Shown here in pieces: positions 15,502-23,595 of a stretch of DNA of 64,000 nt; positions within the stretch are counted from its first letter, which is position 1, and each line of letters begins with the position of its first letter. The position numbers were made by a program, and so were the translations under genes. Where the stretch lies: contig NZ_JABERD010000006.1 in NCBI RefSeq assembly GCF_013044505.1, forward strand, positions 1-64,000, written 5' to 3'. Below the pieces are notes generated by a model that was given only the letters and a program-made list of their open reading frames with translations, searched no databases and was not told the DNA's origin. This DNA is from Streptomyces sp. S3(2020). GTDB taxonomy: Bacteria; Actinomycetota; Actinomycetes; Streptomycetales; Streptomycetaceae.

Positions 15502-16674
15502 TCAGGCCTCGGGCGGGGCCGTCCTGTGCACGCTCCGCACGGCGGCCACGTCGGAGGGGACAGCTGGTGGCGGGAGGTGTGCGCTGAGCGCGTTCAGCCG
15601 GCGTCTGACGCTGGCCGCGATGCCGTGGCCCAGGACGAAACGCGTGGCGGTGACGGCGCGGGGCGCGGTGTCGAGGAGGCGGTGGGCCTCGCGGCTGCGC
15701 ATGCCGGTGTGGGTGAGGACCAGGTGGCTCAGTCGGTGCTCGGCGGCGGCCAGTGCTTCGGCCATCGTCTCGGCGGCCATCCGGTCGACGTGGTTGTCGG
15801 CCGCGCCCAGCACCGCCGCCGCGCGCACCCGGCCCAGGTCCAGCAGGGTGACCCCGGCCGCGGTGGCCGCCGTCACCAGCCGGGCGGCGGCCCGCGGTCC
15901 GATGCCGTTGCTGGCCACGGCGAGCCGGGTGAGCCGTCCGTGCGGCGCCCGCTCCAGCGCGTCGGCCAGCCGGAGCGCTCCCGCGTCCCCCAACCGGGCC
16001 GCGGACACGTACAGTTCGTCGATCGCGCCCGCCGCCACGACCGCGCCGAGCGCTTCCGATCCCGGCTCCCCCAGCGGGTTGCCGCCGACGAAGAGCCGCT
16101 CGATACGGCGCCCGTTGCCGGCCGCCGCCAGCAGCGCGTCGGCGAGGACGACGGCGCCTGCCGCGTCGAGGCCGGTCTGCACGAGGTCGAGGGTGCGCAA
16201 CGACCGTGCGGACTCGATGAGTTCGGCCGCCGCCCGCCCTCCCCCGGCGCCCAGCGGATTGCGTTTGAGCCACACCCCGGTGACGACGTGCGGCGAGGCC
16301 CGCAGCTGGTCGGCGATCCGGCAGGCGCCGCCCGCGGTGATCCCGTTGCAGCCGAGGTAGAGCGTCTCGACCTCCGCGCCCGCTCCGGCCACGACGGCCG
16401 CCCCGGCATCGCCCAGTCCGTCCGTGCCGAGCAGCAGATGCCGTACCGGAGAGGGCCCCTGGGCCAGGGCATCGGCGACCAGGGCGGCACCCTCGGCGCC
16501 CAGCTCCTGCTTGCACAGGTCGAGCCGCCCGTCGGGCAGTGCCGTACCCGCCGGGAAGTCCAGCCGTTCCCCGGCGGGGCGCCCGGCTCGCAACCAGTCG
16601 AGCAGCGGGGCGAGTTCGGCGACCGGGCGCGGCACGACGGACGGCACACCGGCGAATCCGTCCGGTGTCACCAT
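15502..16674 (-). CDS. Leucine-rich repeat protein, ribonuclease-inhibitor type
   Basis: A 390-residue protein built of LRRs of about 28 residues of the ribonuclease-inhibitor class: repeated L-x-L-x-x-N/T-x-L-G-x-x-G-A patterns such as HLLLGTDGLGDAGAAVVA, TLYLGCNGITAGGA, GVWLKRNPLGAGGGRAAAEL, RLFVGGNPLGEPGSEAL and RLAVASNGIGPRAAARLV. Such horseshoes bind proteins or RNA-processing enzymes. There is no enzymatic domain, signal peptide or membrane span. The start at 16674 overlaps the end of the SDR gene by seven bases, so translation is probably coupled. It converges on the AAA ATPase gene with a three-base gap. Confidence 0.8.
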   Translation of the reverse strand: MVTPDGFAGVPSVVPRPVAELAPLLDWLRAGRPAGERLDFPAGTALPDGRLDLCKQELGAEGAALVADALAQGPSPVRHLLLGTDGLGDAGAAVVAGAGAEVETLYLGCNGITAGGACRIADQLRASPHVVTGVWLKRNPLGAGGGRAAAELIESARSLRTLDLVQTGLDAAGAVVLADALLAAAGNGRRIERLFVGGNPLGEPGSEALGAVVAAGAIDELYVSAARLGDAGALRLADALERAPHGRLTRLAVASNGIGPRAAARLVTAATAAGVTLLDLGRVRAAAVLGAADNHVDRMAAETMAEALAAAEHRLSHLVLTHTGMRSREAHRLLDTAPRAVTATRFVLGHGIAASVRRRLNALSAHLPPPAVPSDVAAVRSVHRTAPPEA

Positions 16675-18020
16675 TGCGCCTCCCGATAGTCCTTGAGGAA
16701 CACCCCGGACACCGGGTCCCCCGCCTCACCCCGCACGATCGGGTCGTACACCCGGGCCGCCCCGTCCACCACGTCCAGCGGCGTCCGGAAACCGGCCTGC
16801 GCCATCCGCGCCTTCTTCGGCGCCGGGTTCTCGTCGGTGATCCAGCCGGTGTCGACGGCGCACATGTGGACGCCCTGCTCGGCGAGTTCGGCGGCGCTGG
16901 TGCGGGTGAGCATGTTGAGGGCGGCCTTGGCCATGTTGGTGTGCGGATGGCCCGCCATCTTGTTGCGGACGGCGAAACGGCCCTCCACCGCGGTCACGTT
17001 GACCACGTACCGGCGCGGGTGCGGCGAGGCGAGCAGCAGGGGCAGCAGCCGGTCGCAGAGCAGGGCCGGGGCGAGGGCGTTGACGAGCTGGGTCTCCAGC
17101 ACCTCGGCCGGGTCGAGGGCGCCGAGCCGGGCCGACCAGGAGTTCTCCGGTGACGGGTCGGGCAGCAGCCCCGCCTCGTCGGCCTCGCGCAGGGCGGCGG
17201 GGAGCGATGCGGCGCCGCCTTCCAGCATCCGCATCGGCGTGAAGCCGGGCGCCTGCCGCGCGCCCTCGGGCAGCGCGCCGTACTCCCCGGAGGCGAGCAG
17301 CGCGTACGACTCGGGCGGTCGCCGTACGGTCTGCGCGGCGTTGTTGACGAGGATGTCCAGCGGCTCGCCCTCCTGCCGCAACTCCTCGCACAGGCCGAGT
17401 ACTTGGCGCGGGTCGCGCAGATCGACGGCGAGCACGGTCAGCCGGTCGCGCCACTTCCCGCTGCCCGGCTCGGCACGGAAGCGGCGCACGGTGTCGTGCG
17501 GGAAGCGGGAGGTGACCAGGACCTCGGCGCCGTCGCGCAGCATCATCAGCGCGAGCTGGAAACCGATCTTCACCCGGCCGCCGGTGAGCAGCACGCGGCG
17601 CCCGCGGAGGTCGGTGCCCAGCTGCCGCCGGGCCGTGTTGTCGGCGGCGCAGCCGGGGCAGAGGCGGTGGTAGAAGGCATCAACGTGTTGATAGGGCGAC
17701 TTGCAGACATAGCAGGTGCGGGGCTTACGGAAGACGCCCGCGTCCCCGGACCCGGCCAGCGGTGCGTCCTCGCGGCGGCCCAGTGCGCCGGTCGCGGTCG
17801 CGGCCATGGCCCGCGCGTCGGCGGCGGAGGCCTCGGCGCCCCGTGCCTTGCGCCGCCGCAGCCGTCCGTCGCGGGCGAAGGACGCGGCGACCTGCTCGGC
17901 GCGCAATCGCACCGGGTCGTCGACGGGCAGCGCCCGCAGCTTGCCCACGACCTGGTGGAAGACGGCCAGTTCCGCCTCGCCGACCGCCTCGTGCTCCGAA
18001 GCGGACAGTCCCGCCGCCAT
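16668..18020 (-). CDS. SDR-fold protein with an N-terminal zinc ribbon and altered active site
   Basis: A 450-residue protein. Residues 1-95 are helical and charged. A CxxC-x14-CxxC zinc ribbon (Cys103, 106, 121, 124) follows, then a Rossmann short-chain dehydrogenase domain with LLTGGRVKIG at 144-153, LAVDLRD and ILVNNAAQT. At the active site the usual Tyr-x-x-x-Lys reads Thr-Asn-Met-Ala-Lys (in GHPHTNMAKAALN), so the catalytic Tyr is replaced while Lys remains, and the usual Ser segment reads VVNVTAVEG. It may bind NAD(P) as a sensor rather than act as a normal dehydrogenase. The ATG at 18020 is chosen because a longer frame from 18107 would run into the Asp-anticodon tRNA-like gene. It is coupled to the LRR gene downstream. 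Confidence 0.8.
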   Translation of the reverse strand: MAAGLSASEHEAVGEAELAVFHQVVGKLRALPVDDPVRLRAEQVAASFARDGRLRRRKARGAEASAADARAMAATATGALGRREDAPLAGSGDAGVFRKPRTCYVCKSPYQHVDAFYHRLCPGCAADNTARRQLGTDLRGRRVLLTGGRVKIGFQLALMMLRDGAEVLVTSRFPHDTVRRFRAEPGSGKWRDRLTVLAVDLRDPRQVLGLCEELRQEGEPLDILVNNAAQTVRRPPESYALLASGEYGALPEGARQAPGFTPMRMLEGGAASLPAALREADEAGLLPDPSPENSWSARLGALDPAEVLETQLVNALAPALLCDRLLPLLLASPHPRRYVVNVTAVEGRFAVRNKMAGHPHTNMAKAALNMLTRTSAAELAEQGVHMCAVDTGWITDENPAPKKARMAQAGFRTPLDVVDGAARVYDPIVRGEAGDPVSGVFLKDYREAQW

Positions 18021-18066
18021 GATCGCCTCGCCCCTGTGCCGTCCCCGCCCATCACCCGCCGTACCG

Positions 18067-18138
18067 CGGTCCCGACCGGATTCGAACCGGCGTATCCGCC
18101 CTGACAAGGCGGCGAGTCTGCCTCTGCTCTACGGGACC
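18067..18138 (-). tRNA. tRNA-like gene, anticodon GTC (Asp)
   Basis: A complete 72-nt cloverleaf on the minus strand: acceptor GGTCCCG/CGGGACC (7 bp, perfect), TA, D stem GAG/CTC around CAGAGGCAGA, anticodon arm CCGCC-TTGTCAG-GGCGG, 4-nt variable loop ATAC, T arm GCCGG-TTCGAAT-CCGGT (one G-T pair), discriminator G. No CCA is encoded. The anticodon reads Asp codons, but the D arm matches its two tRNA-like neighbours rather than the ordinary tRNA-Asp I remember. It lies 47 bp upstream of the SDR start on the same strand. Confidence 0.8.
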
Positions 18139-18149
18139 CCGCGCACGCA

Positions 18150-18221
18150 TCCGGACGACCGGATTCGAACCGGCGTAACCGCCTTGAGAGGGCGGCGCGT
18201 CTGCCTCTGCGCTACGCCCGG
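18150..18221 (-). tRNA. tRNA-like gene, anticodon CTC (Glu)
   Basis: A complete 72-nt cloverleaf on the minus strand: acceptor CCGGGCG/CGTCCGG (one G-T pair), TA, D stem GCG/CGC around CAGAGGCAGA, anticodon arm CCGCC-CTCTCAA-GGCGG, variable loop TTAC, T arm GCCGG-TTCGAAT-CCGGT, discriminator A. No CCA is encoded. The anticodon and T arms resemble those of standard Streptomyces tRNA-Glu(CUC) as remembered, whereas acceptor and D arm differ. It is 11 bp upstream of the Asp-anticodon gene, probably on one transcript. Confidence 0.8.
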
Positions 18222-18319
18222 ACCGCGCCCCCGGATCCTAACCGCACCCCGAACGGCCGGTCGCACCGATTTACGGGACGCCCCGTCGGTGCAACGGTGC
18301 CCGAAGGGGGTGACACACC

Positions 18320-20791
18320 ATGGCCCAGACCCATGAGTGGATGTTCTACGAGGTCATGTGGCGCGCCTGGGCGGGTCGGGAACAGGTCCCGTACCCCGTG
18401 CCCTGGTGGGCGCAGCAGGCCTTCCGACGCTGGAGCGACGAGTTCGACTCCGGCACCTACGAATCCAAGGAGGCGGCCTTCGCCTCCAACGCCCTGTACC
18501 GGTACTGGCACATGGTCGGCGTCAAGGACCACCGTCAGGAGTCCCTGATCGGCCAGGCGGGCGAGATCGAACCGGTCTACGACAAGTACAGCCTCTCGTT
18601 CTTCCTGCACGATCCGGCCACGGGCACCTCATGGCTGCCCCAACTCCCGGACGGCGGAAGGGTGGAGCAGCGGCTGGAGGCGCCGCATCTGCCGGTCGTG
18701 CTGACCACGTTCCGCACCGCGGACGACGTGGAGTTCGTGCAGCGCACCTTCGCCGGCACCGTCGGGGCGAGCGGCCGGGACCTGGTCGTCACCCGGGTCA
18801 CCGTGGGCAGTCCGACGGGACAGGAGCGCACCGGGCTGCTGTGTGCGGCGGTGCTGCCGGCCGGGCCGAGCGGCTTCCAGCGGCACGACCGCGGCGGACG
18901 GCAGATCACCGACCGTCGGCTGACGTTCCTGCGTCATCTCCCCGACGAGCAGCGAGTGGAGACCAACTCGGGCTGGGGCCCGGTCTTCGACACCGCGCCG
19001 GAGCAGTACGGGGTCTACGGCAACCCGGACTTCTCCCACGACCCGGACACCTACCTCACCCGCAGCGCCTTCCACGACCTGGCCGTCGGCGGCAAGCTGA
19101 ACGGCGCCCTGGAGGCACAGGACCAGGTGGCGGGGCTGTGCAGCGCCGTGTTCGCGTGGCCGTTCCGGATCGCCGAGGACGAGGTCTTCGAGATCGACGT
19201 ACGCCTGCCCGTGGACCAGTTCTCCGGCGCGGCCGACCTCGCCGAACTCAGGGGCACGCCGACCGCCGAACTGGAGGCGGCCAACCGGGACTTCTGGACG
19301 GCGAAGCTCCTCGGGCAAGGCCTCCAGCCGGGGCTGCCGCGTCCGGTGGCGCACCTCGCCGACCAGTTCCGGCAGGCGCGTTCGCAGCTCCTGATCCTGT
19401 CCGACCACGGTGAGATCCATCCCGGCCCGACCGTCTACGACTCCTTCTGGATCCGTGACTCCAGCGTCGAGGCGACGGCATGCTCGCTCGTCGGCGACTC
19501 GGCCCTGGCCGAACGGCAGTTGGGAACCCACTACCCGCTGAAGTTCAACCGCGGGACCGGCCGGATCGGGCCATGCGCCGAGTACGGCTTCTACGGCGGA
19601 CCGCACGAGAAGGACGACCGCGAGTGGGACAGCAACGGCCAAGCCCTGTGGGCGATCGGCCGGTTCGACCGCACGAGCGGCCGACGGGCGGCGTTCGGAG
19701 CCAAGTTGTACGTCCCGTACGTGCGCGACGCCGCCCGCTGGCTGCGGGACAACCGCGACGAGTACGGCCTGCTGCACAGCGGCTGGAGCGCCGAGCACCT
19801 CGGCGAGCGCGACAAGCCGCACTACTGGGACGACTTCTGGGGCCTGGCCGGACTGTACGAAGCGGCACGGCTCGCCGAGCGGATCGGGGCACCGGAGACC
19901 GCCGAACTCTGGGGCGCCTTCGACGACCTGAAGCACGCCACCGCCGAGTCGATCCGCTGGGTGCTCGGTGAGCAGCGGGCGCGCGGGGCCTGGGAGACGT
20001 ACATCCCGACCGGGCCCGGCGATGTCGGCCGGCTCGACTCGACGATGATCGGCGCGGCCGCCTACTTCCACCCGCTGCGCCTGCACATGGGCAGCAAGCT
20101 GGGCGACGACATCGACCGGGCGGCGCGCTTCACGCTCGACACGATGTACGCGCACTTCGTCCGCGGTGGCTTCCGGCACGACGCCGCCTGGAACGCGTAC
20201 GGGCCGTATCTGACCATGCAGTTGGCGCACGCCTGTCTGCTGGCCGGTGATCCGGGACGGATGGACGAGCTGCTCGGCTGGACCTTCGACGCGGGCTTCC
20301 CGCACACGGCCGGACGCGCGGCGGCCCTGGGCGCCTGGAACGAGCAGCACGCGTACCCGGTGGCCTCCGACTTCGCCGAAGTCCCCTTCGGCCGTTGGTA
20401 CATGGGCGACATCCCGCACGGCTGGGCGGCCGCCGAGTATCTGCTGCTGATCCGCGACATCCTCTTCTTCGAGGCCGACGAGGACCACGACCCGCACCTG
20501 TACATCGCTCCCGGCGTGCGGCCGCACTGGGTGCCGGGGGACGAGCGCGTCACCGTGGACGCGGCGCCGACGCTCTTCGGCTCCCCGTTCGGCTACCGGC
20601 TCGCCCACGATCCGGCCGCGCGGACGGTGACCGTGGACATCACCCAGGCCCCGGAGGGGGTGCGGTTCGTCTACCCGTGCCGGTTCGGCGAGGTGCGCTC
20701 GGCCGAGGCGAACGGGCAGGAGCTCGCCGTGACCGGCCAGGACGTGCGGGTACCGGCGGGCACGTGGCGGTTCGGTGTGACGTACGCCTGA
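18320..20791 (+). CDS. Glycoside hydrolase-like protein with (alpha/alpha)6 barrel
   Basis: An 823-residue cytoplasmic protein (no signal peptide). The N-terminal 300 residues look beta-rich. The middle carries an (alpha/alpha)6 toroid typical of GH15/GH63 and glycogen-debranching type glucosidases, with aromatic and acidic segments such as DSFWIRDSSVEATACSL, EYGFYGGPHEKDDREWDSNGQALWAIGRF and LHSGWSAEHLGERDKPHYWDDFWGL. The DSNGQALWAIGRF segment places Asp residues where such enzymes often have the general acid. A short beta-domain ends the protein. The substrate is unknown. It begins just after the tRNA-like pair but on the opposite strand. Confidence 0.7.
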   Translation: MAQTHEWMFYEVMWRAWAGREQVPYPVPWWAQQAFRRWSDEFDSGTYESKEAAFASNALYRYWHMVGVKDHRQESLIGQAGEIEPVYDKYSLSFFLHDPATGTSWLPQLPDGGRVEQRLEAPHLPVVLTTFRTADDVEFVQRTFAGTVGASGRDLVVTRVTVGSPTGQERTGLLCAAVLPAGPSGFQRHDRGGRQITDRRLTFLRHLPDEQRVETNSGWGPVFDTAPEQYGVYGNPDFSHDPDTYLTRSAFHDLAVGGKLNGALEAQDQVAGLCSAVFAWPFRIAEDEVFEIDVRLPVDQFSGAADLAELRGTPTAELEAANRDFWTAKLLGQGLQPGLPRPVAHLADQFRQARSQLLILSDHGEIHPGPTVYDSFWIRDSSVEATACSLVGDSALAERQLGTHYPLKFNRGTGRIGPCAEYGFYGGPHEKDDREWDSNGQALWAIGRFDRTSGRRAAFGAKLYVPYVRDAARWLRDNRDEYGLLHSGWSAEHLGERDKPHYWDDFWGLAGLYEAARLAERIGAPETAELWGAFDDLKHATAESIRWVLGEQRARGAWETYIPTGPGDVGRLDSTMIGAAAYFHPLRLHMGSKLGDDIDRAARFTLDTMYAHFVRGGFRHDAAWNAYGPYLTMQLAHACLLAGDPGRMDELLGWTFDAGFPHTAGRAAALGAWNEQHAYPVASDFAEVPFGRWYMGDIPHGWAAAEYLLLIRDILFFEADEDHDPHLYIAPGVRPHWVPGDERVTVDAAPTLFGSPFGYRLAHDPAARTVTVDITQAPEGVRFVYPCRFGEVRSAEANGQELAVTGQDVRVPAGTWRFGVTYA

Positions 20792-21034
20792 TCAGTGTGA
20801 ACGCCTGATCTCCAGGCGTTCCTTCTCCGACAGGCCGCCCCACACACCGAAGCGTTCGTCGTTGTCGAGGGCGTACTCCAGACAGGCGGAGCGGATCGGG
20901 CACAGGCCGCAGATCCGCTTCGCCTCCCGTACGGAACTGCCCGGCTCGGGGAAGAAGAAGTCTCCACCGGTCTGCGCGCACAACGCCTCGTCCTGCCAGT
21001 CCGGGCCGGGCGGGGTGATCGTTTCGATGAGCAT
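20792..21034 (-). CDS. WhiB-like (Wbl) iron-sulfur regulator
   Basis: An 81-residue Wbl protein. The four Cys ligands of the [4Fe-4S] cluster occur as Cys in ALCAQTGG, then CGLCPIRSAC (C-x2-C-x5-C), followed by the GVWGG turn and a basic tail (EKERLEIRRSH). Wbl proteins bind the sigma factor and sense NO or redox state, controlling development and stress genes. I start at the ATG at 21034 (MLIETITPPGPDWQDEALC); a GTG at 21199 would add 55 poorly conserved residues and has no clear ribosome site. I cannot assign which Wbl paralogue this is. Confidence 0.85.
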   Translation of the reverse strand: MLIETITPPGPDWQDEALCAQTGGDFFFPEPGSSVREAKRICGLCPIRSACLEYALDNDERFGVWGGLSEKERLEIRRSH

Positions 21035-21274
21035 GCTCTGGATCGTGCCGGGCGGCGAAAAACGTTCGATCAACGCGGGATCAACGCCGCGCTCGCGGGC
21101 CTCCGGCGCCTTGATGGTCCTCCGTAGCACGGCGTGGCGCACGGCGGCGCGCGGATTCGCGGGAAAACTGGGAGAGGCCTTCCGGTCACGGATGGTCACT
21201 GCCCGGGGCGATTGTCAGTGGGCGGTGCGAGACTCGTCAGTGCAGTGGACGGGACCCTTCAGAGGAGGGCAACG

Positions 21275-22060
21275 ATGCTCACCACCCGTTATGTCACCGG
21301 CGCCCCGAACTGGCTCGATCTCGGCACCCCCGACATCGACGGCGCCGCTTCCTTCTACGGCGCGCTGTTCGGCTGGCGGTTCCAGCCGGGGCCGCCCGAG
21401 ACCGGCGGATACGGCTTCTTCCAGCTCGACGGCAGGACGGCCGCGGCCGGCATGCAGAACCCCCCGGAGCAGGGCCCGCCCTCCTGGACGGTGTACTTCC
21501 AGACCCCGGACGCGGACGCCACGGCGAAGGCCGCCGAGCAGGCGCACGGCGCGGTGCTGATGCAGCCCATGGACGTCATGGACCAGGGCCGTATGGCCAT
21601 CCTCGCCGACAAGGCGGGCGTCCCCTTCGGCATCTGGCAGCCCGCCCGGAACAAGGGCCTCGACGTCGTACGGGAACCGGGCTCGCTGTGCTGGCTGGAG
21701 CTGTACACACCGGACCAGCCCGCGGCCGCGTTCTTCTACAACGCCGCTCTCGGTCTGGAGACCTACGGCGTCGACTTCCCCGGCGGCACGTACACCACCG
21801 TCAACCCCGCCGGTGCCTCCGAGGACGCCATGTTCGGCGGCATCGTGCCCCTGTCCGAGGCCCCCGGGGAGACGGATCCGTACTGGCTGCCGTACTTCGA
21901 GGTCACCGACCCGGACACGGTGGTCTCCAAGACGCGGGAGCTCGGCGGCACGGTCCGTATGCCCGCCACGGACGTGGAGGGCGTCGGCCGCGTGGCCAAG
22001 CTGGCCGATCCGTACGGGGCGCGGTTCGCGGTGATCAGGAGCGTGCCGGAGCAGGGCTGA
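21275..22060 (+). CDS. VOC family protein (two glyoxalase-like domains)
   Basis: A 261-residue protein of two vicinal-oxygen-chelate halves. Half 1: PNWLDLGTPDIDGAASFYGALFGWRF through MAILADKAGVPFGIWQP. Half 2: LCWLELYTPDQPAAAFFYNAALGLE through VAKLADPYGARFAVI. The pattern is typical of Streptomyces proteins annotated as hydrolase, hydroxylase or glyoxalase; several family members have no demonstrated activity. The start ATG at 21275 follows AGAGGAGGG with good spacing. It is divergent from the wbl gene. Confidence 0.85.
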   Translation: MLTTRYVTGAPNWLDLGTPDIDGAASFYGALFGWRFQPGPPETGGYGFFQLDGRTAAAGMQNPPEQGPPSWTVYFQTPDADATAKAAEQAHGAVLMQPMDVMDQGRMAILADKAGVPFGIWQPARNKGLDVVREPGSLCWLELYTPDQPAAAFFYNAALGLETYGVDFPGGTYTTVNPAGASEDAMFGGIVPLSEAPGETDPYWLPYFEVTDPDTVVSKTRELGGTVRMPATDVEGVGRVAKLADPYGARFAVIRSVPEQG

Positions 22061-22107
22061 CCGGGGTCGCGGGGAGCACGGTCGGTGAGCGCCCTTAACC
22101 TGTCGGG

Positions 22108-23595
22108 ATGTTCAGGACGTTCACCGAGCGCCGGGCTCGGAAAGAGCAGGAGCGGCAGAGCGAGCTGTCCGCGCGGCTGAGGTCGCCCGAGCCGGAGGTA
22201 CGGGTGACCGCCGCCGGGGAGATCGCCCAGGCGCGGGACACGGGGTGGGCGATACGGGAGCTGGCGCAGGCGATGGACCGGGAGCCCTCACCTATCTGGT
22301 TCGACGCCGTCGCGGGGCCGTTCTGCGATGCCGTGTGCCGGGATCGGGCGGTGCGGGAACGCGTGGAGCGGATGTTCGCCGCGCATGCCGATGAGCCGGT
22401 TGAACTGGTGCGTGCCTGGACCGCCCTGCTGGCGGAGTTCGGGACGGGTACCGCGTTGGACACCGTCGACGACGAGTTGGCGGCCGAAGTGGGCGCTCGG
22501 CTGCGGCGCGTGCGTGAGCAGGGCGGGAAGCCTCATGAGCTGTCCGGGACGGACCCGGACTCCCTCAACTACGTGGTCACCTTCGGTGTGACCGTCGAGT
22601 TGCTTCACGACGCCGTACGCCGCTACGTTCCGCTCCCCGCGGACGACATCGAGCGAACGCGACGCGAGACCCGGGAGACCTTGGAGCGGGCCCTCGCGCA
22701 CCCGGCGGGGAGCGACGACCGCCACGCGCTGCTGGTTTCCCACGCCGAACCGCCCGATGACGAGACCTGGGCTGATCGGCAGCTGGCCGCCCTGCGCATC
22801 AGGGAGGCCCTCGACCTGTGCGGGAGTGCCGAACCGGACCGCGTGGCGCTGGGCGTGGAGGCACTCGCCGTCATGCTCCAGTTCAACCAGGTGTGCCTGA
22901 ACGACGCCGTCCGCGCGACGCTCGACAGGCTCTGCGTACCGGACCAGGATCCGTTCACCTTCAGCGAGGTGCTGAGCTGCTACCCCGCGCTGCACGCCGG
23001 CCGACGCCTGGCCGACCCGCCGGTCGGGCTGTTCCTCACGGCGCTCGGTCACGCCGACCCGCTGGTACGGGCGAACGCCGCCGCCGGGCTGGACACCATC
23101 GCGCCCGGACTGCCCGAGGAGTCACGGGCGGTCGCCGCCCTGATCGAGGCCATGGAGAACGACCCCGACATCGAGGTCGTGCGCTCGGCGGCGTACGCAC
23201 TCGCCACGATTCCCTGCGGCGAGGAGGCCGACACACGGGCCGCCTCCGCCGCGCTCGCGGGCAAGGCAGGATCGGCCGACCCGGGTCTGCGCGTGGCGAG
23301 CGTGGACGGAGCGATCCACCGCGACGAGCCCGGAGCGTACGACCGGCTGACGGCCGAGCTGCGACGGCCCGATGTCGAGGCCCGGTTCATCAGCTCCGTG
23401 GACCTCTTCCTCGATCTCGGAAAGCGGCCGCGGAAGGACGTGACCGCGCAGTGGACCCGGCTGCTGGAGGGGCTGCGCCAGGACGGCTGGCCCGACCGGC
23501 CGAACGAGCACGAGGACGGCGGCGACACGGAGCCCGAGTTCCGGGTGGCCCTGCTGGAGTTGACGCTGGACAAACTGCGCGCCCACCACGCCTAG
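22108..23595 (+). CDS. HEAT-repeat-like protein, unknown function
   Basis: A 495-residue, all-helical, acidic protein. The C-terminal half has HEAT-like repeats, for example LGHADPLVRANAAAGLDTIAP and DPDIEVVRSAAYALATIPCG; the N-terminus (ARLRSPEPEVRVTAAGEIAQA) also resembles one. There is no enzyme motif, signal or membrane span. HEAT solenoids usually bind other proteins. The stop overlaps the stop of the convergent LacI gene in a shared CTAG. I do not recognise a more specific family. Confidence 0.65.
   Translation: MFRTFTERRARKEQERQSELSARLRSPEPEVRVTAAGEIAQARDTGWAIRELAQAMDREPSPIWFDAVAGPFCDAVCRDRAVRERVERMFAAHADEPVELVRAWTALLAEFGTGTALDTVDDELAAEVGARLRRVREQGGKPHELSGTDPDSLNYVVTFGVTVELLHDAVRRYVPLPADDIERTRRETRETLERALAHPAGSDDRHALLVSHAEPPDDETWADRQLAALRIREALDLCGSAEPDRVALGVEALAVMLQFNQVCLNDAVRATLDRLCVPDQDPFTFSEVLSCYPALHAGRRLADPPVGLFLTALGHADPLVRANAAAGLDTIAPGLPEESRAVAALIEAMENDPDIEVVRSAAYALATIPCGEEADTRAASAALAGKAGSADPGLRVASVDGAIHRDEPGAYDRLTAELRRPDVEARFISSVDLFLDLGKRPRKDVTAQWTRLLEGLRQDGWPDRPNEHEDGGDTEPEFRVALLELTLDKLRAHHA

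Noticed and set aside
18021..18107. A longer start for the zinc-ribbon SDR
   Set aside because: The in-frame extension (MSGRIRRFESGRDRG) is read from the T arm and acceptor of the Asp-anticodon tRNA-like gene, so the similarity to protein is spurious.
12115..18221. tRNA genes as phage or plasmid attachment sites
   Set aside because: I saw no integrase, excisionase or direct repeat of a tRNA 3' end in the window, so an integrated island is not supported.
21035..21199. A longer WhiB-like protein starting with GTG at 21199
   Set aside because: The extra 55 residues lack family features and there is no ribosome site before the GTG.
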